A stretch of 40,738 nt of DNA, from contig CAKZLV010000347.1 of assembly GCA_937127285.1 (NCBI GenBank), forward strand, positions 1 through 40,738, written 5' to 3'. Positions 25,529 to 34,485 of the stretch are shown here, piece after piece. Source of the stretch: an uncultured Bacteroidota bacterium (GTDB lineage Bacteria; Bacteroidota; Rhodothermia; Rhodothermales; Salinibacteraceae). Made by a program: the position numbers and the translations under genes. The notes beneath the pieces were generated by a model that saw only the letters and a list, made by a program, of their open reading frames with translations, was not told where the DNA came from and ran no database searches. Position 1 is the first letter of the stretch, and each line of letters begins with the position of its first letter.

Positions 25529-26095
25529 TTAGCTCGACAAAAACTGACGGATCTCCTGCAAAGTTTCCTCGACTGCGCGGTCGAGATCGTCATTCACCAC
25601 GACCGCATCGAAGCGGTCTGCTTCGTCCATCTCCATCTCGGCTCGTTCGAGGCGTTCGCGGAGTGCGCGATCCGACTCCGTGCCCCGTTTGCGAAGGCGC
25701 CGGCGAAGCTCCTCCATCGACGGGGGCGCCACGAAAAGGACCCGCGCGTCGTCCCCGAAGGCGTCTTTGACGCTGTGCGCCCCGCGAACGTCGATGTCGA
25801 GAAGCACGCCGCCGTCCTCCGCCTTGCTGGCGACTTCCGACCGCAGCGTTCCGTAGAACTGGCCGGGGTAGACTTCTTCGTATTCCAGGACCTCTCCCTG
25901 GTCGACGTACGAGCGAAACGCTTCGTCGGAGAGAAAGAAGTAGTCTTCCCCGTGCGTCTCGTCGGGCCGTGCCTCCCGGGTCGTTGCCGAAACGGAGAAA
26001 GACAGCTCCGGGATTTCCGCCATCACCCGTCGGGCAATCGTCGTTTTGCCGGCACCACTCGGGGCGGTGAGAACGATAATCTTGCGGTCGGACAT
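25529..26095 (-). CDS. gmk: Guanylate kinase
   Basis: It converts GMP to GDP with ATP. The 188-aa product shows a P-loop 'APSGAGKTTIARRV' (about residues 9-22), the GMP-binding 'SVSATTREARPDETHGEDYFFLS' and 'EVYPGQFYGTLRSEV', and the lid and core 'VLLDIDVRGAHSVK'. The ATG at 26095 opens 'MSDRKIIVLTAPSG' as in relatives; the upstream in-frame sequence comes from the 14-bp repeat array. It lies between rpoZ and yicC. Confidence 0.96.
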   Translation of the reverse strand: MSDRKIIVLTAPSGAGKTTIARRVMAEIPELSFSVSATTREARPDETHGEDYFFLSDEAFRSYVDQGEVLEYEEVYPGQFYGTLRSEVASKAEDGGVLLDIDVRGAHSVKDAFGDDARVLFVAPPSMEELRRRLRKRGTESDRALRERLERAEMEMDEADRFDAVVVNDDLDRAVEETLQEIRQFLSS

Positions 26096-26160
26096 GCAGA
26101 GAGAGGGTCGTGGATGGTTTGTGCGTCGTTTGCAGCAGACAGAATCCCCCACCCCCCGTA

Positions 26161-26250
26161 CCCACACCGAGCCCCCAACACCCAATACCGAGTACCCAAT
26201 ACCGAGTACCCAGTACCGAGTACCCAGTACCGAGTACCCAACACCGAGCC
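26161..26250. repeat. 14-bp tandem array, same unit family as at 1.1 kb
   Basis: Units of 14 bp (CCAATACCGAGTAC and CCAGTACCGAGTAC) repeat from about 26180 to 26240, with degenerate flanks to about 26151 and 26250. The pattern is two heptads, ACCGAGT and ACCCART. The array ends within a few bases of the yicC stop codon and occupies most of the gap to gmk. Confidence 0.88.
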
Positions 26251-26254
26251 CCCC

Positions 26255-27139
26255 TTACTCCACGTTGCTGATCTGCTCGCGGATCTTTTCGATTTCCTCC
26301 TTGATCTGAACGGCGCAGCGAGAGATCGCTTCGTCGTTGGCCTTGGCGCCGATCGTGTTCGCCTCGCGGTGGATCTCCTGCGTGATGAACTTGAGCTTGC
26401 GCCCGGCGGGTTCGTCTCCCGCCATCGCCTCCCGAAACATCTCCAGATGAGAGTCGAGGCGGACGCACTCCTCCGTCACGTCGAGCTTGTCGGCGAGGAG
26501 GGCGATCTCGGTTTCGATCCGGTCGGGGTCGATGCGGTCGTCGTCCACCAGTTCCTCCAGCCGGTCGCGCAGCCGCTGCTGGCGTTCGCGGACGCGTTCG
26601 GGTGCCCGGTCTTCGATGGCGTCGAGGTTGTCTTCAATCGCGTCGATGCGGGCCGCGAGGTCGGTGCGGAGCGCTTGGCCCTCCTGGGCACGCATCGCGC
26701 GGAGGGCATCGATGGCCTCGTCCAGAGCCGCTGCTACGGCGGGCCACATCTCATCTGCTGCCGCTTCACGGGTCTCGTCGGCGGCGACGAACACGTCGTC
26801 GAACTGCAGCAGATGATCGAGGCGGATGGGCTCTTGAATCTGGGCGGCCGCCGAGAGGCGCTCCAGAAGCTTTTTGTAGGCCAGGGCCTTTTCCGTGTCC
26901 AGGTCAACGGGAAGCGCCTCGTCCTCTTCGGCGACCACGTCGATGTCGGCGAGGAACCGGCCTCGCTCGAACGCCTCCTTGAGGCGGGCCTGGACGTCGC
27001 CTTCCCGGTCGGCCAGGGCGTCGGGCATGCGGAGGGAGACGTCGTGATGGCGCTTGTTGACCGAGCGCAGTTCGACGCTTGCGGTGGTGCCATCGACGGT
27101 CGCCTGGCCGCGACCGAATCCAGTCATGCTGTGGACCAT
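26255..27139 (-). CDS. yicC: YicC family protein (endoribonuclease-like)
   Basis: A 294-aa member of the YicC/YloC family, linked in E. coli to RNA turnover. Family marks are the N-terminal 'HSMTGFGRGQA' with 'VELRSVNKRHHDVSLRMP', a central helical region, and the C-terminal signature 'GRKLKFITQEIHREANTIGAKANDEAISRCAVQIKEEIEKIREQISNVE' split over the last 50 residues. The start at 27139 (MVHSMTGFG) fits best; Met at the TGFG motif three codons on is an alternative. It heads the minus-strand yicC-gmk-rpoZ-coaBC-udg run, separated from gmk by the repeat array. Confidence 0.95.
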   Translation of the reverse strand: MVHSMTGFGRGQATVDGTTASVELRSVNKRHHDVSLRMPDALADREGDVQARLKEAFERGRFLADIDVVAEEDEALPVDLDTEKALAYKKLLERLSAAAQIQEPIRLDHLLQFDDVFVAADETREAAADEMWPAVAAALDEAIDALRAMRAQEGQALRTDLAARIDAIEDNLDAIEDRAPERVRERQQRLRDRLEELVDDDRIDPDRIETEIALLADKLDVTEECVRLDSHLEMFREAMAGDEPAGRKLKFITQEIHREANTIGAKANDEAISRCAVQIKEEIEKIREQISNVE

Positions 27140-27293
27140 GACGAAAAACAGCCTCGTGAGAGGAAGGACAAGCAAACAAGAAAGGCGAGAGAGCCGGAGC
27201 GAGCCTGGAAGAACGAGTCAGAACGAATCAGGTCGAACGAACCGGTGCGCTACCGCTCACCGCCCCGAGCCCCACCGCATATCCCCCGATACC

Positions 27294-27380
27294 CCACAAC
27301 CCACACCCCGCAACCCACAACCCATAACCCGTAACCCATAACCCGTAACCCATAACCCGTAACCCATAACCCGTAACCCA
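27294..27380. repeat. Telomere-like heptad array (ACCCATA/ACCCGTA)
   Basis: At least four nearly perfect copies of the 14-mer ACCCATAACCCGTA run from about 27321 to 27380, preceded by degenerate heptads (ACCCACA). It occupies the gap between divergent... or rather head-side of yicC and tail-side of tRNA-Ser, and has the same 7+7 period as the arrays at 1.1 and 26.2 kb but a different unit. No gene is seen in this 310-bp gap. Confidence 0.88.
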
Positions 27381-27394
27381 TCCCCCTCGGCATA

Positions 27395-27432
27395 AAGAAA
27401 AAGCCGAGCCGTCCTCCGGACAACTCGGCTTT
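27395..27432 (-). terminator. Rho-independent terminator for tRNA-Ser, minus strand
   Basis: Arms at 27400-27408 and 27424-27432 (AAAGCCGAG and CTCGGCTTT) form a 9-bp stem. On the minus strand it is followed by TTTTTCTTT. It lies 19 bp past the tRNA-Ser 3' end. Confidence 0.9.
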
Positions 27433-27450
27433 GCTGATCGTGCAGGAAGG

Positions 27451-27538
27451 CGGAGGGGGAGGGATTCGAACCCCCGGTACCGCATGGCGGCACACTCGCT
27501 TTCCAGGCGAGCCCCTTCGACCGCTCGGGCACCCCTCC
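27451..27538 (-). tRNA. tRNA-Ser (anticodon GGA)
   Basis: An 88-nt tRNA with the long variable arm of tRNA-Ser. On the minus strand the acceptor GGAGGGG pairs with CCCCTCC, the anticodon stem CTCGC/GCGAG encloses GGA, a variable stem with GCCGC/GCGG follows, and the T loop is GTTCGAAT. Discriminator is G and CCA is not encoded. Confidence 0.97.
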
Positions 27539-27558
27539 AGCATTTCTCTGTCGAATTG

Positions 27559-27639
27559 CGCGTGTCGAATGTCGAGTGGGGGCAGATGATCCACCCCGGC
27601 ATCGGAAGCGAACTCATCTCATTCGAAATTCGACACGCG
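27559..27639. repeat. Inverted repeat with 12-bp perfect arms downstream of frr
   Basis: CGCGTGTCGAAT at 27559-27570 is matched by its reverse complement at 27628-27639. The arms carry GTGTCGAATGTCGAGTGG (27562-27579), which recurs with one change at 31625-31642. It lies between frr and tRNA-Ser and could act as a boundary or RNA-processing hairpin. Confidence 0.8.
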
Positions 27640-27656
27640 GCGTTCTGCGGGTCGGC

Positions 27657-28226
27657 TCAGACCTGCATCAGCTCGTTCTCCTTCTTCTCCTGCAGCTGGT
27701 CGACGCGCTCCGTGTAGGTGTCGGTGATGTCCTGCAGGTCTTCCTCGGCGCCGTACTCGACGTCCTCCGAGAAGTTGTGCTTTTCGACGGCCGACTGGAT
27801 TTCGTCCTTCGTGTCGCGCCGGATGTTGCGGATGGAGATTTTGGCTTCCTCGGCGCGCTCCCGCACGGTCTTCGCCAGCTCCTCGCGGCGCTCCTGCGAG
27901 AGAGGCGGTACGGGGACGCGAATCTTTTCGCCGTCGTTGTTCGGGTTGAGGCCCAGGTCGGCCTTCATGATGCCTTTCTCGATGTCGTGGAGCGAATCCC
28001 GATCGAAGGGCTGGACGACGATCAAGTCCGGCTGGGGAGCACTGACGCTGGCCACCTGGTTGAGCGGTACCTGGCTGCCGTAGTATTCGACCTTGACGCT
28101 ATCGAGCATGGCCGGGGTGGCGCGTCCGGCGCGGATCGACTTCAGTTCCGATCGCATGTACTGGACGGCATCGTCCATCCGGGTGGCGGCGTCATCGAGA
28201 ACATCCTGAATCGGGTCGTCGGACAT
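27657..28226 (-). CDS. frr: Ribosome recycling factor
   Basis: It splits post-termination ribosomes together with EF-G. The 189-aa product has 'MDDAVQYMRSELKSIRAGRATPAMLDSVKVEYYGSQVPLNQVASVS' features near the N-terminus, 'QPFDRDSLHDIEKGIMKADLGLNPNNDGEKIRVPVPPLSQERREEL' features in the middle, and the helical 'RNIRRDTKDEIQS' end. The ATG at 28226 (MSDDPIQDVL) matches the normal family start. Gene order pyrH-frr is conserved; the gap here is 254 bp, longer than usual, and appears empty. Confidence 0.97.
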   Translation of the reverse strand: MSDDPIQDVLDDAATRMDDAVQYMRSELKSIRAGRATPAMLDSVKVEYYGSQVPLNQVASVSAPQPDLIVVQPFDRDSLHDIEKGIMKADLGLNPNNDGEKIRVPVPPLSQERREELAKTVRERAEEAKISIRNIRRDTKDEIQSAVEKHNFSEDVEYGAEEDLQDITDTYTERVDQLQEKKENELMQV

Positions 28227-28480
28227 AAACTTCGAGCAAGTTGACGGGCAAGGTGACGGGGGGTGGCGACGTCGAGCGAGGGGCACCGAGAGCGGCCAGG
28301 GAGGGCCTCGAAGCGCTGGGTCGGTCGTGCGGCTCCGAGCGGGGGCCTCCCGGTTGGTCGTCCCGGTTTCCGAGAAACCGGTTTCGTGATGCGGTTCGTC
28401 GCAGGCGTTCGGTGCTTGGGCGGGTCGCCGGTGCTCGTCCGGCGTGCAGCGTTCCTCGGCCGGTGCCCGGTGGGGCCCTC

Positions 28481-29284
28481 CTAAGCCGGTGCACGCTCTG
28501 CGGACTGCTGCGCCTCGTCCCAATGCACATGGGTGCCCACGGTTTCTCCGCGGAGAACCTGCCGAAGGGTTCCCCGCTCGCTCATGTTGAAGACGATGAT
28601 GGGCATGCCGGACTCCTGGCAGAGCGTAAACGCCGTCATGTCCATCACGCGCAGATTGCGGCGGATCACTTCGCGGCCATGGATCCGCGTGAAGAGTTCG
28701 GCGGAGTCGTCCTCTTCTGGGTCGGCGGTAAAGACGCCATCGACACGTGTGCCTTTTAAGATGACGTCGGCTCCGATTTCCAGCCCTCGAAGGGCGGCGG
28801 CGGTGTCGGTGGTAAAGTACGGATTGCCGGTTCCGGCCCCGAAGATCACCACGCGCCCCTTCTCGAGGTGGCGGATGGCGCGCCGCCGGATGAACGGTTC
28901 GGCAATCTCCTCCATCTTGATGCTCGACTGCAGGCGGGTTTGCAGGTCCACTTGTTCGAGCGCGTCCTGCAGCGCCATTCCGTTGATCATGGTGGCGAGC
29001 ATCCCCATGTAGTCGGCATGGGCCCGCGTCATTCCTTCCATGGCGTTTTCGACGCCCCGGAAGATGTTGCCTCCTCCGATGACGAGGGCAATTTCGGCTC
29101 CCAGGCCGACTGCGGCTTTGATTTCGGCGGCGTATGTACGCAGAACCGTTTCGTCGATCCCGAACTCGCGATCCGTACCGAGCAGGGCTTCTCCACTCAA
29201 CTTGACCAGAACGCGCTGGTAGGTCAGGTCGGCGTCCGGTTCGTCCGGACCTGCATTTTTGGAGGGGCTGGAACTCGGGCTCAT
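28481..29284 (-). CDS. pyrH: UMP kinase
   Basis: It phosphorylates UMP to UDP as a hexamer regulated by GTP and UTP. The 267-aa product has a polar 20-residue leader, then '[13 protein letters not shown]', '[12 protein letters not shown]', '[23 protein letters not shown]', '[29 protein letters not shown]' features and '[22 protein letters not shown]'. All are typical. The leader is longer than in E. coli and acidic. It sits between tsf and frr in the standard order. Confidence 0.97.
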   Translation of the reverse strand: MSPSSSPSKNAGPDEPDADLTYQRVLVKLSGEALLGTDREFGIDETVLRTYAAEIKAAVGLGAEIALVIGGGNIFRGVENAMEGMTRAHADYMGMLATMINGMALQDALEQVDLQTRLQSSIKMEEIAEPFIRRRAIRHLEKGRVVIFGAGTGNPYFTTDTAAALRGLEIGADVILKGTRVDGVFTADPEEDDSAELFTRIHGREVIRRNLRVMDMTAFTLCQESGMPIIVFNMSERGTLRQVLRGETVGTHVHWDEAQQSAERAPA

Positions 29285-29474
29285 GGAATCGGGCGGGTCG
29301 TCATCGCAGGGAGGAGGGTACGAGCAAGGAGCCGGTGACGAGCGATCGCAACGCGGGAGACGGCCGCCGGTTCATCGACCGTTCACAGGGAGGGTCGAGC
29401 CCCCGCGACCGTTTTGGACGCATCGGCTCGACCCGAAAGAACCCTCAATCCGGACGCAAAAGTCCAGATCCGTT

Positions 29475-30302
29475 TCAGTCGCCGAGGGCGTACCGCGTAA
29501 AGCGTTCCACGTCGATGTCGGCATCGTCGATGTGCTCCTGCACGGACTTCGACGAGTCTTTCACGAAGGCCTGCTCGAGCAGGACGTTGTCTTCGAAGAA
29601 GCGCTCGACCTTGCCGTTGACGATGTTGTCGATGACGTGCTCGGGCTTGCCTTCGTTGACGGCTGCGTCCTTGGCAATTTCGCGCTCCTTTTCCACGACG
29701 TCTTCCGGCACGTCCTCACGGGTGACGCCGATGGGGTCGAGCGCGGCGATCTGCATGGCGACGTCGCGACCGGCCGCCTCGACCTCCCCGTTTCCGCTGA
29801 CCTCGACGAGAACGCCTAGTTTTGATCCGGGATGCACGTAGGAGATGATGCGTCCGTCCGTGCTTTCCAGCACGTCGAAGCGGCGAATGGCAATCTTCTC
29901 TCCGATCCGGCCGGTGATGGCGCCGAGCTCCTTCTCGACGGTCTCGCCGTTGAAGTCGAGGTCGAGCAGCTCGTCCACGTCGTCGGGCCGGTGAGACAGG
30001 ACGATCGAGCCGATGGTGTCGGCAAACGACTGAAAGTCGTCGTTGCGAGCCACGAAGTCCGTCTCGCAATTGACTTCCACGATGGCACCGGCGCGCTGAT
30101 CGTCTGCAATCTGGGTGACGATCAGTCCTTCGTCGGCCTCCTTCTCGGCACGGTTGGCCGCAACCTTCTGGCCCTTCTTGCGCAGCAGGTCAACGGCGGC
30201 GTCGAAGTCGCCGTCGGCCTCCTGCAGGGCCTTTTTGCAGTCCATCATGCCGACGCCGGTGGCGTCGCGCAGCTTCTTGACATCTTGGGCGGAAATGCTC
30301 AT
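29475..30302 (-). CDS. tsf: Translation elongation factor Ts
   Basis: It recycles EF-Tu-GDP. The 275-aa product has the N-terminal UBA-like domain with '[25 protein letters not shown]' (residues about 8-32), then '[17 protein letters not shown]' and a C-terminal coiled/dimer region ending '[13 protein letters not shown]'. Length matches the long form of the family. It follows rpsB, but a perfect terminator hairpin lies in the 80-bp gap, so only part of the rpsB transcripts should reach it unless it has its own promoter. Confidence 0.97.
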   Translation of the reverse strand: MSISAQDVKKLRDATGVGMMDCKKALQEADGDFDAAVDLLRKKGQKVAANRAEKEADEGLIVTQIADDQRAGAIVEVNCETDFVARNDDFQSFADTIGSIVLSHRPDDVDELLDLDFNGETVEKELGAITGRIGEKIAIRRFDVLESTDGRIISYVHPGSKLGVLVEVSGNGEVEAAGRDVAMQIAALDPIGVTREDVPEDVVEKEREIAKDAAVNEGKPEHVIDNIVNGKVERFFEDNVLLEQAFVKDSSKSVQEHIDDADIDVERFTRYALGD

Positions 30303-30343
30303 TGCGTCCGGTTTCTTGATCTCTCTTCGGGCGGGTTCGGGCG

Positions 30344-30372
30344 AAAAAAAGCCGGGTCTCAGGCGACCCGGC
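30344..30372 (-). terminator. Terminator/attenuator between rpsB and tsf, minus strand
   Basis: A perfect 8-bp stem (30351-30358 with 30365-30372, GCCGGGTC and GACCCGGC) encloses a 6-nt loop and is followed on the minus strand by seven T residues. It lies 11 bp past the rpsB stop codon and 42 bp before tsf. A similar attenuator is known in the E. coli rpsB-tsf gap. Confidence 0.92.
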
Positions 30373-30382
30373 GGAAACGGCG

Positions 30383-31465
30383 CTACGACTGCTGGGCCTT
30401 CTTCTTCCGGGCCTTTTGCTTCATCTGCCGCTCGTGTTTGCCTTCCTGAATGGCTTCGGCGATCGTTCCGGTAACCAGGTCGATCGAGCTGAGCGCGTCG
30501 TCGTTGGCCGGAATGGGGTAGTCGATTCCCTCCGGATTTCCGTTCGTGTCGACCATCGCAATGATGGGAATGCCCAGCTTCTGGGCTTCGTTGACGGCAA
30601 TCTCCTCTCGCTTCACGTCGACGATGAAGATGGCGCCCGGCAGGTCCGCCATGTAGCGGATGCCGCCCAGCGTATTTTCGAGCTTCTCGTGCTCCCGCAG
30701 GCGCATGAGTTTCTCCTTCTTCTTGAGCTTATCGAGCGTGCCGTCTTTCTCCATCCGCTCGATTTCCTCCATCCGCCGAATCGACTTCCGGATCGTCTGG
30801 AAGTTGGTCATCGTGCCGCCGAGCCAGCGGTCGACCATGAAGGGCATGTCGCAGTCTTCGGCGTACTCGCGGACGATTTCTTGCGCCTGCTTCTTCGTGC
30901 CGGCAAAGAGGATCTTCTTGCCGCGCTCGGCAAAGCGGCGGGCGGCATCGGCTGCACGGTCGAGGAGGACCTGCGTCTGCATCAGGTCGACGATGTGGAT
31001 GTTGTTCCGCTCCATGAAGATGTACTTCTCCATGCGCGGGCTCCACCGGCTGGTGAGGTGGCCGAAGTGGGCCCCGGCCTTCAACAGCTCCTCAATGGTG
31101 ACGCGATGCGAGGACTCGGCCTCGCTCTGCGCCTGCGTGGCGTCCTCCTCCGCGGGATCGTCCGTCGGAGCCTCGTCGGCGGAAACGGTTCGAGCGCCGT
31201 CATCCGCCTCTCCGGTGGCTACGCCGTCGGCCTCGGACACGTCCGTCTCGGACGCCTCCGCATCCTTCGTCTCGGCCTCGTCGGTTTCGGCCTCGTCGTC
31301 CGGGCCGGCTTCGGCGTCGTCGCTGGGCGCGTCACCGGGTTCATCATCGGACGACGGGGCCTCTGCGTCGGCCGTCTGGGCATCAGCCGTCTGGGCGTCG
31401 GCCGTTTCGGCCTCGGCGTTCGGAGCGTCGGTGTCTTGCGTGTCGGTGTTTTTGGGGTCAGCCAT
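30383..31465 (-). CDS. rpsB: 30S ribosomal protein S2 with a long acidic N-terminal extension
   Basis: The conserved S2 domain starts at about residue 119 with '[31 protein letters not shown]' features and includes '[12 protein letters not shown]', '[15 protein letters not shown]' and '[26 protein letters not shown]' features; the tail is basic ('[12 protein letters not shown]'). The first ~118 residues are almost entirely A, D, E, T and S, with 'TADAQ' and 'TADAE' units repeated. The ATG at 31465 has AGGAG at 31469-31473, a short 3-base spacing. An earlier in-frame start would read through an inverted-repeat region. The product is 360 aa against about 250 for most S2. The extension is most likely an unstructured halophile tail. 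Confidence 0.94.
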   Translation of the reverse strand: MADPKNTDTQDTDAPNAEAETADAQTADAQTADAEAPSSDDEPGDAPSDDAEAGPDDEAETDEAETKDAEASETDVSEADGVATGEADDGARTVSADEAPTDDPAEEDATQAQSEAESSHRVTIEELLKAGAHFGHLTSRWSPRMEKYIFMERNNIHIVDLMQTQVLLDRAADAARRFAERGKKILFAGTKKQAQEIVREYAEDCDMPFMVDRWLGGTMTNFQTIRKSIRRMEEIERMEKDGTLDKLKKKEKLMRLREHEKLENTLGGIRYMADLPGAIFIVDVKREEIAVNEAQKLGIPIIAMVDTNGNPEGIDYPIPANDDALSSIDLVTGTIAEAIQEGKHERQMKQKARKKKAQQS

Positions 31466-31624
31466 GATCTCCTGGTTGGAAAGGGTCGGTTGGGTTTGGG
31501 CTACTACGACCGTCTTCTGCGCGGCGAAACCGGAGTCAACCGCCGGTCGGCCGAAGCCGATCCGCGGTTCGTCCACAGTCAACCCACCGACACATCGGGC
31601 CGTATGGTTGATTATCGGTGTCGA

Positions 31625-31681
31625 GTGTCGAATTTCGAGTGGCGAACGGGAAGACCGTCGCACATCGAAACTCGCCACTCG
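31625..31681. repeat. Inverted repeat related to that at 27.56 kb
   Basis: CGAGTGGCGA at 31636-31645 is matched by TCGCCACTCG at 31672-31681. The left flank GTGTCGAATTTCGAGTGG (31625-31642) differs from the 27.56-kb copy at one of 18 positions. It ends 8 bp before the rpsI stop codon on the opposite side, filling the rpsI-rpsB gap. Confidence 0.78.
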
Positions 31682-31689
31682 CAAAGGAT

Positions 31690-32088
31690 CTAGCGCTTGC
31701 TGTACTGGCTCTTCTTGCGAGCTTTCGGCTGGCCGTACTTCTTCCGCTCGACCATCCGGTCGTCGCGGGTGAGGTAGCCGGCGTCGCGCAGCGGTCCCCG
31801 AAGCTCCTCGTCGAACTCGACGAGGGCGCGGGCGATGCCGAGGCGAATGGCTTCGGCCTGGCCGGTGAGCCCGCCGCCGCTCACGTTCACCTTGACGTTA
31901 AACTTGCCGATCGTATCGGTGGCGGCGAACGGCTGGTCGAGGGTGCGGCGACGCCAGGCGACCGGGAAGTAGTCGGAGGCGTCGTCCCCGTTGATGATGA
32001 AGCTCGTCCCATCCCCGGGGCGAAGATAGACGCGGGCCGTCGACGTCTTGCGGCGACCCACGGCCTGAAACTGAGTCATGGTGGCCAT
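31690..32088 (-). CDS. rpsI: 30S ribosomal protein S9
   Basis: The 132-aa product has the family start '[19 protein letters not shown]', the middle '[23 protein letters not shown]' and the signature C-terminus '[19 protein letters not shown]', whose tail reaches the P-site tRNA. Starts at 32088 (MATMTQF) or 32079 are both possible. It lies 85 bp after rplM in the standard L13-S9 pair. Confidence 0.97.
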   Translation of the reverse strand: MATMTQFQAVGRRKTSTARVYLRPGDGTSFIINGDDASDYFPVAWRRRTLDQPFAATDTIGKFNVKVNVSGGGLTGQAEAIRLGIARALVEFDEELRGPLRDAGYLTRDDRMVERKKYGQPKARKKSQYSKR

Positions 32089-32173
32089 AGCGATACCAGT
32101 GTTGGTCGAAAAAGGTGTCAGCGAAAACCCGTGTGGTCGTCGGCACCAGACGGAGCCGTTTCGGCCCGGCGCG

Positions 32174-32620
32174 TCACGCCGTCTCCAGCGGCTCCGGCTG
32201 CTGGGCCTCGTGCGGGTGCTCCGGCCCGGTGTACACGCGCAGTTTTTCAAACATCCGGCGGCCGAGAGGACCATTTGGCAGCATCCCCTTCACGGCCTGA
32301 CGCAGAATCCGCTCCGGCGTCTGCTCGCGAACCGTTTCGGCCGACTTGCTTTTGTCGCCGCCCGGATACCCGCTGTACGTGCGGTATTCCTTCTGCTGCT
32401 CTTTCCTGCCCTTCAGCCGCACCTTTTCCGCGTTGACCACAACGACATGATCGCCGGTATCCATGTGCGGCGTGTACGTGGGCTTGTGCTTGCCCCGCAG
32501 AACGCGAGCGATGCGGGAGGCGAGCCGCCCCACGACCCGGTTCGTCGCGTCGACGACGAACCAGTCGCGCTCAATCGTGTCGGGCGTTGCGTTGAACGTT
32601 TTGAAGCTTTGAGTGTCCAT
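32174..32620 (-). CDS. rplM: 50S ribosomal protein L13
   Basis: The 148-aa product shows '[39 protein letters not shown]' features, 'RTYSGYPGG', and '[35 protein letters not shown]' features at the end, all typical of L13. The start [10 protein letters not shown] at 32620 matches the Bacteroidota form. It is first in the rplM-rpsI-rpsB-tsf-pyrH-frr run, so the operon promoter should lie in the 839-bp gap upstream. Confidence 0.97.
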   Translation of the reverse strand: MDTQSFKTFNATPDTIERDWFVVDATNRVVGRLASRIARVLRGKHKPTYTPHMDTGDHVVVVNAEKVRLKGRKEQQKEYRTYSGYPGGDKSKSAETVREQTPERILRQAVKGMLPNGPLGRRMFEKLRVYTGPEHPHEAQQPEPLETA

Positions 32621-33459
32621 GGGTATCAGTTGTTGGCTCGGGTCGGAGGAGCGCCGGTCACAGCGCTCCGAAAACGCAGGCAGCAGCGGAAGTCGTGGCG
32701 CGAACGTCGTGGCGCGGAAATCGAACGGATTCGAAAACCGGGGGCAGCAGCAAGGCCACGGGGCGTACCCCCGGTCGCTCGTATCGCCTTCGGGCCCCAA
32801 CCGGCGGCGTCACGCCGGCCGTCACCGGCTTTCGCCGGCCGGTGCATGCGACTGGTGCATGCGAGAGGCGGGCGGCGCGGCCCATGCCCGTGTGTCCATC
32901 CGCGCCCCAGTACCTGTCCGCGATGCAACCGCGATGCAACGGGTACCGGCGGTGCACCGGCCTCCGTGAAGGTGCTCCCCGCAGCCGGGGGCAACGTGGC
33001 AAAAGGCAATCGGCCCGCCCGAAAAGGGCAGTGACTGGAATGGGCAGTGGCTGGAAAGGGGCACTCCGCGAAACCGCCTGAAGCCAGCGGTCCTCCGAAG
33101 TGCGTTCTTTGTCGGATCCGTTTCGAGGCGGAGACCGCCGGTGGCAGTCAGCAGACCGCATACAGGCAGTGTGGCACGTACATCCCCGGTGCAGGTTTTA
33201 GATCGTCCAGATATTCCTGTAATCTTGACGGTCGTCGGATTGTTTTCTCCGTCCGTTGATGGGCGCGTCACCGTACCCTATATTGCCGACGCGTTCCGTC
33301 ATCTTCCGGTGCCGCTCTGGCCTACCGCTGGCCGGTACCGTCCAGGAATGCTTCCTTCGGGACGACCGCTTTGGGCATCGAGCCCAGTGCCGTCTATGGA
33401 TCGGTGAGGCCGCCCCGCGCACGCGAGCCAGATTTGTGATCGATTCCGCTTCATGGACC
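32621..33459. other. 839-bp gap between divergent rplM and sigma factor genes; short tandem duplications only
   Basis: No frame looks like a gene. Visible are several short direct duplications: GGTGCATGCGA twice (32841-32864), CGCGATGCAAC twice overlapping by one base (32920-32940), and a 16-bp unit GGGCAGTGACTGGAAT repeated at 33026 and 33042 with a partial third. Such a long leader before a ribosomal operon could hold an autoregulatory RNA, but I cannot identify a known one. Confidence 0.6.
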
Positions 33460-34080
33460 ATGCCCACCTCTCGCGTTGGTTCCCTTGCCGAGCGGCTTCC
33501 CTTCCGCCTCTCCGACACGGAGGCGGCCAACGAGGTTTTCCAGCAGTGGCTCGATGGCGACGAGCAGCGCAAGCGCGATTTGGACCTCTGGACGTACTGC
33601 TACATCTGGAAGTACTTCCTGGTTAAGAAAGCACAGAAGAGCATCACGGAGGCGGCGGCGATTGATGATTTGATCGCCCGAGCCTATCAGAAGGTCGAAC
33701 AGAACCGGACGGAGATCCAGAACCCGAGCCGGTACGCGAGTTGGGTCAGCGTCGTCTGCAAAAATACGTTTTTGAACCACGCACGAAAGGATCGGGTCAC
33801 CGAGTCGATCCACGACGAAGACGGGCCGGAACTTGTCGCCGAACCGTCCGGCGTCGAGCCCGACACGCTGTCGCAGACGCTCCTCCAGGCCATCGACCGC
33901 TTGCCCCCGTACTTGCAGCAGACAGCCCGCCTTTACTTCCTGGAACGACGAACCTTCCCGGAAATCGCGGAGGTGGTCGGAAAGTCTGTAGCCACGGTTC
34001 GCACCTACAAGCACAAGGCCATTCAGCGGCTGCGAGACGACGAGGCCCTCCGTGAGCACCTGCACGCCTCGTCGTCATGA
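33460..34080 (+). CDS. ECF-like RNA polymerase sigma factor
   Basis: A 206-aa sigma-70 family protein with only regions 2 and 4. Region 2 lies around 'AAIDDLIARAYQKVEQNRTEIQNPSRYASWVSVVCKNTFLNHARK' features (about residues 65-110). Region 4 is the helix-turn-helix 'LPPYLQQTARLYFLERRTFPEIAEVVGKSVATVRTYKHKAIQRLR' features (about 148-195), where 'SVATVRTYKHKA' is the recognition helix. The start at 33460 is chosen because earlier in-frame codons lead through unrelated residues. The next gene on the strand is a probable membrane partner, although 742 bp away. The last codons overlap a 16-bp tandem repeat. Its regulon is unknown. Confidence 0.88.
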   Translation: MPTSRVGSLAERLPFRLSDTEAANEVFQQWLDGDEQRKRDLDLWTYCYIWKYFLVKKAQKSITEAAAIDDLIARAYQKVEQNRTEIQNPSRYASWVSVVCKNTFLNHARKDRVTESIHDEDGPELVAEPSGVEPDTLSQTLLQAIDRLPPYLQQTARLYFLERRTFPEIAEVVGKSVATVRTYKHKAIQRLRDDEALREHLHASSS

Positions 34081-34117
34081 GACTGCGTCGTCATGAGATT
34101 GCGTCGTTCGGAGACTG
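34070..34117. repeat. 16-bp tandem repeat, three units, overlapping the sigma gene stop codon
   Basis: CGTCGTCATGAGACTG at 34070-34085, the same with one change at 34086-34101, and a more diverged third at 34102-34117. The first unit contains the TGA stop codon of the sigma factor. Confidence 0.82.
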
Positions 34118-34485
34118 CCCTCCTCTGGGAATGCGCCTCTCCAGGGGGCGCCTCCCCCCGTGCTGAGCGATAGGACCGATGCCGCAGACGCACCGACCGC
34201 CGCCGACCCAGCCTGCCGGTGCCCGCGGTCCACACCTGCAGCTCCGACGATTCGGGACGGACCGATTCGGGACAAACAATGCCTCTTTTTTTGTGCTGAT
34301 TTTTTGTGCTGACGCCTCTTCGTGCTGTCTATATGAATATTTGTAGATGGAGGTTATGCATACGGTTGCTCGTGTGTCTACACAACCCGGAGGAGGAATA
34401 GGCATCCCGTACGGCGCCTCTCCTCCATCTTTTCGTGTACACCTCAGAGGCTCTCGGTCCCTGCATCGTGTCTCCCGGCGTCCGT

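Noticed and set aside
27294-27380. Linear-chromosome telomere
   Set aside because: The ACCCATA-type repeat lies between yicC and a tRNA gene with continuous genes on both sides, so it is internal.
26140-27390. Arrays at 26.2 and 27.3 kb as CRISPR
   Set aside because: Units are 14 bp in direct tandem with no unique spacers, and no cas genes are present.
32078-33034. Plus-strand frame of 318 codons
   Set aside because: Antisense to rplM and into the gene-free gap; no recognisable domain.
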